Source: a bacterium
GTDB lineage: Bacteria > SM23-31 > JAUVVT01
Direction: 5' to 3'
Length of the DNA: 14,248 nt
NCBI GenBank assembly: GCA_030604505.1
Contig: JAUVVT010000008.1
Location: 1-14,248 of the forward strand
The position numbers and the translations under genes were made by a program. Of the stretch, positions 8,111 through 14,248 are shown piece by piece. Numbering within the stretch: position 1 is the first letter of the stretch; every line of letters begins with the position of its first letter. The notes under the pieces are model-generated. The model ran no database searches, was not told where the DNA came from, and saw only the letters and a program-made list of their open reading frames with translations.

Positions 8111-8130
8111 TATCCCGAAGTTTCGGGATA
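8111..8130. repeat. Perfect palindrome 2 in the glnD-glnE spacer
   Basis: TATCCCGAA and TTCGGGATA form a perfect 9-base inverted repeat around GT. It is the most GC-rich element in the spacer. No T-run follows on either strand. Confidence 0.75.
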
Positions 8131-8157
8131 ATATCAAGTTTCTTTATTTAGCTGAAG

Positions 8158-8187
8158 GAGATGCTTTCTTTGGAAAGAAAGCATCTC
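8158..8187. repeat. Perfect palindrome 1, at the glnD stop codon
   Basis: GAGATGCTTTCTTT and AAAGAAAGCATCTC form a perfect 14-base inverted repeat around GG. One arm runs into the TGA stop of glnD (8186-8188), so the mRNA hairpin would begin at the end of the coding sequence. No U-run follows, so it more likely protects or processes the mRNA, or is a mobile palindromic repeat, than terminates transcription. Confidence 0.75.
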
Positions 8188-10858
8188 AGATAAATTGCGT
8201 TGAAAGGGCGTCTGTCAGTGTTTTTTTAATCATATTGAGCTTTCTCGCACTTGTGATTTTATTTTTACCTTCATCATTAACATAAAACACATCGAGAGCC
8301 TTATCTCCTTCTGTAAATATTTTTGCATATTCAATATTCAGATTTAATCCTGAAAGGGTTTTTAAAATTAAATAAAGCAGCCCCATTCTATCTTGCGTTT
8401 CTATATCGATAATCGTAAATTTTTCTGAAGTCTCATTATCAAATTTCACTGTGGTAAGAATTTTTAATTTTTTCTTCTTTTTTATTTTAAGATATTTCCG
8501 ATGTTTTCTTATCATTCCGTCAATTGAAAAATCCTTTAAAAGAACATTTTCAAGGTCATCATTAATTTTTGTCCATACATAATCATTTACGATTCCAACG
8601 ATTGTAATATCGTCAACTGCAATTCCATCCTTTCTTGTAAAAACCTTTGCACTGAGAATATTTAATTCATGAAATGTCAATGTTCCGACAATATCTGCCA
8701 GCAGCCCGATTCTGTCTTTGGTAGAACAGATTGTAAATTCGGTGAGGTCGGATTTTTCTTTTTTTACAACATTTGTCGAGAACACATTTTTTTTTGCATT
8801 TTTTATTATTCTCAAATGTTCCTTAATAGTAGTCGGTGATGTCGAATAGATATATTTTTCATGAATATTATTTAAATGTTCATCAATCTCATCAATGGAA
8901 AATTCATCCTTGCATTCATAAATTATATCTTCTCTTAAATATTTCAAAACATCTTTTCTGAGTTCTTTATATTCATCGAGTGTGATATAATTCATAGTTT
9001 TATAAAATAATTCCCATAAGATTGAATGTTTCCAATCTGTCCAGACATTGGGTCCTACAGCACTTAAGTCGCAATAGGTCATAATATAAAGCATTTGGAG
9101 TCTTTCAGGATTAGCGACAATATTTGAAAATTCGGCGATACTATCATCATCATCGAGGTCTCTTGTCTGAATAAACCTTGACATCACCAGGTGATTTCTA
9201 ACGAGGAATTCCACGAGGGAGGTCTGTTCCTGACTGATATTCATTCGTTTTGCAATTTTTGGGACTAACATAAGACTTTTTTCTACATGATTGAGCCCAT
9301 AAATTTTCCCAAGGTCGTGAAACAATAATGCCAGTCTGATAGTACCAATATTATTGAGATTCTTAAGTGCTTCAGAAAGTCTGGACAGTCTCAGTTCAGA
9401 ATCTTTCAGTAATTTATCCAGATATTTAAATGCAAGAAGGGTATGCTCATCAGCGGTGTATGTATGAAAATTATCATAATAAACAAAACAATTGATTCTT
9501 CTGAATTCAGGAATCAAACGGTCTAATACTCCGAGCTCATGCATAGTTCGAAGAACAGGTTCAACACTTTTTTTATTTGAGATAATTGATAGAAATATTT
9601 TATTTGCTAAAGTATTTTTACTTAGAGGATTATTAAGAGATTTAAGACCTTTTTTTATTTTTGTTTTCAGTTTATTGCTTAATCGACAATTGAACTTCTG
9701 CTGATAATGAAAAACCTCGAGTAATTTTGCCGGGTTTCTTGAAAATAAGCTACTTCTATTATCAATTGTCAATTCTTCCGTATTAACTAACTGAAGCCCG
9801 TTATTCAGCCGTCCGATTTTATTTTTTTCATGACCTTTTGTAAGAACCAGCGTTTCTATAAAATCCTGTTTAAAAAGACTGATATTTCTTGCATTCGAAT
9901 AATAGTCGCGGAGCAGTTTTGCTTCGGCTTTTGAGACATTATTCGATTTATATCCCAGATTCTTTGCGACGATGGGCTGTTCATCAAAGGTTAAAAGGTC
10001 CTTTTTGGAGCGAAATAAAAAATGAAGCTCATTCCTGATTCTCAGAAGAAAATCATAAGATTTCTGAAGATTTATAATTTCATCTCTTGGATATATTCCA
10101 TTTTTATAAAGATATTTCAAATCAATACTGCCGAATAAAACCTTCGAAAACCATATGACAATGTGAAAATCTCTTAATCCGCCTGAACTTTCTTTTATAT
10201 TCGGTTCTCTCACGTATATGGAATAATCGTACAAGTTATATCTGAACTGCTGCTCTTCAATTTTTCCTAAAAAATATTTTTTTCTGTTTTCCTTTCCGAT
10301 AAATTTTAATATTCTTTTTTCAAATTCGTTAAAAATATCCCTCTCTCCAGTAATATATCTTGATTCCAGCATTGCGGTAGCAGAATCCATATTCTCTTTT
10401 GCAATCTCTATACAATCTTTTATTGACCTGGTAGAATATCCGAGGTCAAAACCAATGTCCCAGGAAAAATATAAAAACTTATTGATAATATTCTCAATTT
10501 CCTTATTCATTCTGTTTTTATAAATAATAAGAATATCAATATCCGATTGGGGGCTTAGGTCTTCTCTACCGTATCCCCCGATAGCAGCAATACTGAGACC
10601 GATATTTTCGGTATTTGTTCTACTATTGTCGGCTGTGAGCAATCGATAAATATTTTTTAATATATCATCAAAAAACTGTGAATGAAGGTTAACGAGTTTC
10701 TTTCCCCCCATACCATTTCTGTGGAGTGAAAATAATATTTTTTCTTCTTCTTTGATGGAATTCTTAAAAAATTGAATAAGCTCTTTTTCACTTAAATCCG
10801 ACGATAATTTCGCGAACTTTTTTCTTAATTCCTTCAGCTTGTTCAAATATCTTATCAT
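8186..10858 (-). CDS. glnD: Bifunctional PII uridylyltransferase/uridylyl-removing enzyme
   Basis: GlnD is the glutamine sensor of nitrogen control: it uridylylates PII when glutamine is low and strips UMP when it is high. Numbering below starts at a TTG two codons upstream; subtract 2 for the chosen ATG. Domains in order: nucleotidyltransferase with GGYGREDLSPQSDID (96-110), the family stretch NIKESSGGLRD (222-232), an HD hydrolase with HTYTADEH (467-474), HD at 516-517, His558 and Asp599, then two ACT domains (about 708-775 and 815-885) with KDRIGLLADI and QDRMGLLYLI. All landmark catalytic residues are present, and the length (890) equals that of classical GlnD. The ATG at 10858 is preferred over the TTG at 10864; neither has a good Shine-Dalgarno. 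It is followed by glnE on the same strand. The 58-base gap upstream would have to hold any private promoter. Confidence 0.96.
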   Translation of the reverse strand: MIRYLNKLKELRKKFAKLSSDLSEKELIQFFKNSIKEEEKILFSLHRNGMGGKKLVNLHSQFFDDILKNIYRLLTADNSRTNTENIGLSIAAIGGYGREDLSPQSDIDILIIYKNRMNKEIENIINKFLYFSWDIGFDLGYSTRSIKDCIEIAKENMDSATAMLESRYITGERDIFNEFEKRILKFIGKENRKKYFLGKIEEQQFRYNLYDYSIYVREPNIKESSGGLRDFHIVIWFSKVLFGSIDLKYLYKNGIYPRDEIINLQKSYDFLLRIRNELHFLFRSKKDLLTFDEQPIVAKNLGYKSNNVSKAEAKLLRDYYSNARNISLFKQDFIETLVLTKGHEKNKIGRLNNGLQLVNTEELTIDNRSSLFSRNPAKLLEVFHYQQKFNCRLSNKLKTKIKKGLKSLNNPLSKNTLANKIFLSIISNKKSVEPVLRTMHELGVLDRLIPEFRRINCFVYYDNFHTYTADEHTLLAFKYLDKLLKDSELRLSRLSEALKNLNNIGTIRLALLFHDLGKIYGLNHVEKSLMLVPKIAKRMNISQEQTSLVEFLVRNHLVMSRFIQTRDLDDDDSIAEFSNIVANPERLQMLYIMTYCDLSAVGPNVWTDWKHSILWELFYKTMNYITLDEYKELRKDVLKYLREDIIYECKDEFSIDEIDEHLNNIHEKYIYSTSPTTIKEHLRIIKNAKKNVFSTNVVKKEKSDLTEFTICSTKDRIGLLADIVGTLTFHELNILSAKVFTRKDGIAVDDITIVGIVNDYVWTKINDDLENVLLKDFSIDGMIRKHRKYLKIKKKKKLKILTTVKFDNETSEKFTIIDIETQDRMGLLYLILKTLSGLNLNIEYAKIFTEGDKALDVFYVNDEGKNKITSARKLNMIKKTLTDALSTQFI

Positions 10859-10916
10859 AACCAAAGTCTGTCAAACGATTTTTTGTATTAATATATTTTC
10901 CTGTATTCTCTATGTT
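10859..10916. other. Short gap between the sialidase-like gene and glnD
   Basis: Read on the minus strand, the gap starts at the sialidase stop and is AT-rich. A TTGAAA overlaps the stop codon (10920-10915), and TATATT follows after 19 bases, a weak promoter candidate for glnD. No hairpin terminator for the upstream gene is visible, so read-through into glnD is possible. The composition change described for 10917-14248 falls in or at the edge of this gap. Confidence 0.35.
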
Positions 10917-12020
10917 TCAATGCAGTTTGACTTTTGCCAGATAGACGGATGTTCTTTCGATTCTGAAACCCGGACTTTTATCTTTATTTCCCAACCCGGA
11001 GTAATAACTCACCCACAGCACTCCGTCATGCCAAACTAATCCCGGATAGCTGGTATCATATCCGACCGGCGGAAGTGCTAAGAATTCCTCAAGTGTTCCA
11101 GCTTCCGGGTCGAGCCAGCAGAGTGCGGTTCGCCTTGTCTTATCATATAATCGTCCTGCGGCGACTAATTTCCCGTCAGGGAGCTGCAGCAAATGTGGGC
11201 CTCCTAACCGCTCACCAAGGTCTTTCCATTTCCACTTTTTATACGGGGATTTTGCAATACCCAACTGAGCTGTGTTTGAATCCGATGCATCGCGCCGCAA
11301 GAGACACAAAGCCGTATCATCCGCAAGAAAAATAATTGAGGTTTCACTGGGAGAACCCTCATCAAAAAGGTTATCAACGAGTGTATCGAATTGACGCCCA
11401 TTTCTGCTTTTATATAAACGTATAAACCTTTTACCTACAGTCGAATAACCGATGCCATAAGCAGTGCCTTTGTGCCAGGTAACCCGCCACAGCCACATAT
11501 TCTTGTCTCCGACTTTAATACCTTTGCTCCATTTACTGCCATCATCCGAAAACCACACCATAGACCGGTGTCGTGCATCAGCGGGTTGATGGAGGGCAGC
11601 GCCCCCACAGAGCATCAAACGGTTATCCGATGTAACAGTGAGTTTGGGGTCACGGAGGTCTGCAGTCTTTGAAGTTATAAGTGCCGCGGAAGTCCAATTC
11701 CCGCCGTCTTTTGAAGTAATCACCCTTAAAGCTCCATCAGGTGAGACGTGTGCTTTTGCTTCCCGAAAGGTGCAGTACCAGTTGCCCTTGAAACGCACCA
11801 AATCCGTAAACGCATTATGAGGCGATTTATCCCAAATCTTTTTAGCTTCTAAAAGCTCCACTTTTGCATTTTCCCGGACTGAAGCAGTTTCTCCACATAT
11901 GCTCATCTGAGTTCCTGCCAGAATACAAGTAAATAAACAGAGATAAACCAACCGAAAGTGCGGATGCCTGTTCAGCTTGCATATTTTGAGCTGTCTTATA
12001 AATTTTTTATTTCTCCTCAT
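10917..12020 (-). CDS. Secreted sialidase-like (BNR) six-bladed beta-propeller protein
   Basis: The protein has 367 residues. A long basic n-region (to about residue 22) is followed by a hydrophobic segment (LVYLCLFTCILAG, 24-36) and a probable cleavage near SICGE, so it is exported. The rest looks like a sialidase-family propeller. It has Asp-box-like turns SKDGGNW (103-109), SDDGSKW (158-164) and SRNGRQF (205-211), and blocks PHNAFTDLVRFKGNWYCTFRE (67-87), DLRDPKL (121-127), GGPHLLQLPDG (273-283) and YDTSYPGLVWHDG (321-333). These blocks resemble, from memory, exo-alpha-sialidase-annotated proteins abundant in Planctomycetes and related phyla. The RIP motif of true sialidases is not evident; FRE stands near that place. 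The substrate is therefore unknown and sialic acid should not be assumed. The ATG has no Shine-Dalgarno before it; an AGGAG follows immediately after it, but no better start is seen downstream. Confidence 0.72.
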   Translation of the reverse strand: MRRNKKFIRQLKICKLNRHPHFRLVYLCLFTCILAGTQMSICGETASVRENAKVELLEAKKIWDKSPHNAFTDLVRFKGNWYCTFREAKAHVSPDGALRVITSKDGGNWTSAALITSKTADLRDPKLTVTSDNRLMLCGGAALHQPADARHRSMVWFSDDGSKWSKGIKVGDKNMWLWRVTWHKGTAYGIGYSTVGKRFIRLYKSRNGRQFDTLVDNLFDEGSPSETSIIFLADDTALCLLRRDASDSNTAQLGIAKSPYKKWKWKDLGERLGGPHLLQLPDGKLVAAGRLYDKTRRTALCWLDPEAGTLEEFLALPPVGYDTSYPGLVWHDGVLWVSYYSGLGNKDKSPGFRIERTSVYLAKVKLH

Positions 12021-12082
12021 AATTTTTTATATATACTCCATTGTTTCTTTTATTTCCATCAGAACCTCGGTAATAAACAATG

Positions 12083-12127
12083 AAACCACAAAGGGCACAA
12101 AATATACGAAGAATTATTAAATTCTAT
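12083..12127. repeat. Short-word intergenic repeat, copy B
   Basis: The segment carries ACCACAAAGGGCAC and then ATACGAAG. The 24 bases at 12104-12127 match copy A (1416-1439) at 22 positions. It lies between the two secreted-protein genes in a 138-base gap. Its presence inside the otherwise foreign-looking block may mean that the repeat was added after the block arrived, or came with it. Confidence 0.6.
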
Positions 12128-12158
12128 TTTTTTCTTATTACTCGTAGATAAACTTATA

Positions 12159-14225
12159 CTATTCAGACCAGCCGGGCAGTGAAACGGTCGCCTGGTAGTT
12201 GGAATAATTATACAGCGGATTACGTATCGGTTTATAGAGTTTACCTGTTTTGGGATTATCGTCCTGTGTATATACCCAGATTTCCCCTGCGTCCCATACG
12301 ACTATCTCGTCACGGCAGTCGCCGGTTATGTCGAGCACAGCATTACACAAATCCGGATGACCGTCACCTGGGAATTTTACCACCTTCCGCCCCCACCCGT
12401 CATAAAGCCCACCTTCTATAACATTAGGCGACAGGATATAATATTCTTCGGAGCGCCCTGTCCAGTTAACGGGCAGCATCATGCTGCCGTGCTGAACGGG
12501 CTCAAAATCATAATAGAGGTCACCCTTGGCATCGAAGTAATGGATGATTCCCTGATTTGCCCAGAAATTAATGGTAACTGTTTCCAGACCGGGCAGGTCA
12601 TCGCGAAAATTTGCCGCAGCCGGATTCTGAAGATGACCATAGTAATGATGTTTCAGTATATTACCTTTCAAATCGATAAAAATCATTCCCTCATCACTTG
12701 CAGCATTTAACAGAATGGGTTCGGCACCTTCTACGGCTGAAAAATTTACAACAGCTACACCATCCGCATGGTCATTTAATGTATCATCTAAACTCCAGAG
12801 CATTTTTCCATTATCATCAAACAAGGAATATCCAACAGCAATTTCATCTTTTCCGTCTCCGTCCACATCATAGGCATAGGGATAATGTCCTGTTACACAG
12901 GAAGCTTCCCACATAATCTCCAATCGGTCGTTTAATGCCCAAAAATTCTGATAGCGGTCTTTAATTATAATATCCCTGTCGTGTCCGGTTCCCCGGAGGT
13001 CACAGAAAAACAGGCAGTCTCCCAGTATCCGCCGAAACTTATTATACGGCGGTCTTTTAAACTTGTTTATCGGTGTTGGAGCTTTATATTTTGTTTTCCC
13101 TGTGGCACCATCTGCCACGACGATTTCAAAGTTTTTAGCATAAATAACTTCGGTTTTTCCGTCGCCGTCAAGGTCGTGAATCTGAAATCCTACATCATTC
13201 GTCAAATGGTCTTTCCACTGGTCGGGTTCACCTAACTGCCAGAGGATTTCTCCGTCAAAAGTCATCGCAGTCAGTGCACCTACTTCGCTGTTTCTGTCTT
13301 TCGGTCCGTGGTGTAACACCTGACCAATCAGCACATCTATCTGACCGTCGTTGTTAAGGTCTCCAAACCGCAGATTTCGCCCGACACCAAATCCGTCTGT
13401 GTAGATTTTTTTCCATAAAACAGGTTTGGGATTTGCCGCCTGAAGTTTTTCCAATTCCTGTTCTTGTTCTGCTTTTCGTGTTTGATATCGTTTTTTCTCT
13501 TCCGGTGCCGCCGTGACCAATACAGAGCGGTATCGGGTTGGAACATCGGACATCAGACCTACCCTGCCGTTTAAATAAGTTTCATCTTCCGCTTCCAGAA
13601 CGGTTCCACCGTTTAATTCCACCCGAATACTACTGCCTTCAACGGTAACTCTTGCCGTTATGTATTGACCGGGCTGCCAGGAGAACTCGCTCTGAGCAAG
13701 AATCTTTACATAAGGTTCATGATAAGCAGTCGCATGACGAACCATCTTTAACACAGCATTCGGTCCGTTTACGCCGAAAAAATAATAACAGCGGTCGTTC
13801 TTGTAACGGAACAAAAACCCACTCTGAGCCTCTTTTGTATCGGGAGAAAACTCAACCTCAACAGTATAGTCCTGCCAGAGGTCATCTCCTGCAATAATCA
13901 TAGGATGTGTGAGTCTTCTTTCATTTTTAGATGATGTGTAAGACTGGTACATTATATGTCTGCCATCTTCAATAAGAACGCGCCACGCCCGCTGTGAACC
14001 GTTGCTCCTGAAACACGATACCACCCAGTTTCCTTTCGGAGCGGTTGCTGAAATGTAGTGATATTCCGCATGTGCTCCAACTACACCGCCGGAAAACATA
14101 CCGGATTTTAATTCGCCAAATCCATCTTCTAAAAGGATATTAGCATCAAAATCACCGAATTTTCCGCAGGATAATAAAGCGATACAAAAAACCAATATTA
14201 AACAAACACTGCCAAAATTTCGCAT
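12159..14225 (-). CDS. Lipoprotein with LamG-like domain and FG-GAP/PL11-like calcium propeller
   Basis: The protein has 688 residues from the chosen ATG. A lipoprotein signal ends in LLSC with Cys20 as the lipidated residue, followed by Gly. Residues about 30-240 look like a jelly-roll of the LamG or DUF1080 (3-keto-disaccharide hydrolase) type: WQDYTVEVEF, SGFLFRYKNDRCYYFFGVNG, GRVGLMSD. A short charged coiled coil (about 241-263) links to a propeller with calcium-loop repeats DLNNDGQID (289-297), DLDGDGKTE (351-359), DVDGDGKDE (453-461) and a weaker DITGDCRDE (632-640). The C-terminal block (EIWVYTQ, NPLYNYSNYQATVSLPGW) recalls rhamnogalacturonan-lyase family 11-like proteins. The protein would be anchored in the outer membrane and would bind or cleave a polysaccharide; activity is inferred only. 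An upstream TTG (14240) is rejected as start because it overlaps the Shine-Dalgarno. It leads the same-strand pair with the sialidase-like gene. Confidence 0.78.
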   Translation of the reverse strand: MRNFGSVCLILVFCIALLSCGKFGDFDANILLEDGFGELKSGMFSGGVVGAHAEYHYISATAPKGNWVVSCFRSNGSQRAWRVLIEDGRHIMYQSYTSSKNERRLTHPMIIAGDDLWQDYTVEVEFSPDTKEAQSGFLFRYKNDRCYYFFGVNGPNAVLKMVRHATAYHEPYVKILAQSEFSWQPGQYITARVTVEGSSIRVELNGGTVLEAEDETYLNGRVGLMSDVPTRYRSVLVTAAPEEKKRYQTRKAEQEQELEKLQAANPKPVLWKKIYTDGFGVGRNLRFGDLNNDGQIDVLIGQVLHHGPKDRNSEVGALTAMTFDGEILWQLGEPDQWKDHLTNDVGFQIHDLDGDGKTEVIYAKNFEIVVADGATGKTKYKAPTPINKFKRPPYNKFRRILGDCLFFCDLRGTGHDRDIIIKDRYQNFWALNDRLEIMWEASCVTGHYPYAYDVDGDGKDEIAVGYSLFDDNGKMLWSLDDTLNDHADGVAVVNFSAVEGAEPILLNAASDEGMIFIDLKGNILKHHYYGHLQNPAAANFRDDLPGLETVTINFWANQGIIHYFDAKGDLYYDFEPVQHGSMMLPVNWTGRSEEYYILSPNVIEGGLYDGWGRKVVKFPGDGHPDLCNAVLDITGDCRDEIVVWDAGEIWVYTQDDNPKTGKLYKPIRNPLYNYSNYQATVSLPGWSE

Positions 14226-14231
14226 TTTAAT

Positions 14232-14237
14232 CCTCCT
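14232..14237 (-). promoter_or_regulatory. Strong Shine-Dalgarno deciding the lipoprotein start
   Basis: A perfect AGGAGG on the minus strand ends 6 bases before the ATG at 14225. It is the best ribosome site in the window and fixes the start there rather than at the TTG at 14240, which lies just upstream of and against this site. Confidence 0.8.
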
Positions 14238-14248
14238 CAATTTTTAAA

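Larger units (their letters stand above)
10917..14248. other. Compositionally distinct segment, probably acquired
   Basis: Sampled lines in these two genes give 58% (11161-11220), 52% (12301-12360) and 58% (13501-13560) G+C, against 20-40% in the rest of the window. Both genes encode secreted propeller proteins typical of organisms rich in glycan-degrading enzymes. No integrase, transposase, tRNA or flanking direct repeat is visible, and the segment runs off the right edge, so its true extent is unknown. The spacer inside it (12021-12158) is AT-rich like the host DNA. Confidence 0.55.

Noticed and set aside
7766..8131. Open frame on the plus strand antisense to the start of glnE and reaching into the spacer (and similar frames opposite glnD, the sialidase-like gene and the lipoprotein gene)
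   Set aside because: Shadows of strongly supported minus-strand genes; no family resemblance and no ribosome sites.
8072..8187. The three glnD-glnE palindromes as Rho-independent terminators
   Set aside because: No T-run follows any of them on either strand, and glnE, with no clear promoter of its own, lies downstream on the same strand.
10917..12020. Calling this gene a true sialidase
   Set aside because: Only fold-level Asp-box signals are visible; the RIP motif and the full Arg triad cannot be shown, so only a sialidase-like propeller is claimed.
12027..12059. A 10-codon leader frame (MEIKETMEYI) with a GAGG before it, ending 6 bases ahead of the sialidase-like gene
   Set aside because: Possible leader peptide, but too short to support from one sequence and with no attenuator-like hairpins around it.
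14226..14240. TTG start adding five residues to the FG-GAP lipoprotein
   Set aside because: The extra codons are themselves the AGGAGG Shine-Dalgarno of the ATG at 14225.

Overview
The window reads as a chromosomal segment of a low-GC, Gram-negative (two-membrane) environmental bacterium. The outer membrane is implied by a patatin-Omp85 beta-barrel protein ending in Phe and by a lipoprotein signal. Hand-counted 60-base lines in the left and middle parts give about 20-40% G+C (601-660: 30%; 2701-2760: 40%; 3001-3060: 20%; 5041-5100: 33%; 9601-9660: 20%). I cannot name the phylum. A paired glnD/glnE with a large AT-rich non-coding fraction fits several uncultured lineages.

Layout, left to right. 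Bases 1-297 are AT-rich non-coding DNA. A Tat-signal DUF362 protein (298-1326, +) follows, then a 329-base spacer with repeat remnants and a near-consensus promoter (1579-1607). Next is a patatin-like phospholipase fused to three POTRA domains and an Omp85 barrel (1656-4301, +). Convergent to it is a minus-strand nitrogen-control operon, transcribed right to left: glnD (10858-8186), a 130-base spacer with three perfect palindromes, glnE (8055-4843), and a small protein with a C-terminal J domain (4836-4351). Upstream of glnD on the same strand are two secreted proteins: a sialidase-like beta-propeller (12020-10917) and a lipoprotein with a LamG-like domain and an FG-GAP/PL11-like calcium propeller (14225-12159). 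This right-hand block is clearly richer in G+C (sampled lines 52-58%) and looks acquired.

How the parts work together: GlnD senses glutamine and uridylylates PII. GlnE, acting with PII, adenylylates and deadenylylates glutamine synthetase. Together they form the standard nitrogen cascade, but no glnB/glnK or glnA is present here. The patatin-Omp85 protein and the two right-hand genes act at or outside the outer membrane, on lipid and probably glycan substrates. The joining of the secreted pair to glnD looks like insertion rather than a functional link.

I did not find a convincing new defence, mobile or RNA-guided system. The best leads are the triple-palindrome spacer, the J-domain protein in the gln operon, the Glu-for-Asp change in the patatin dyad, the compositional break at about 10,915, and the recurring short-word intergenic repeats.
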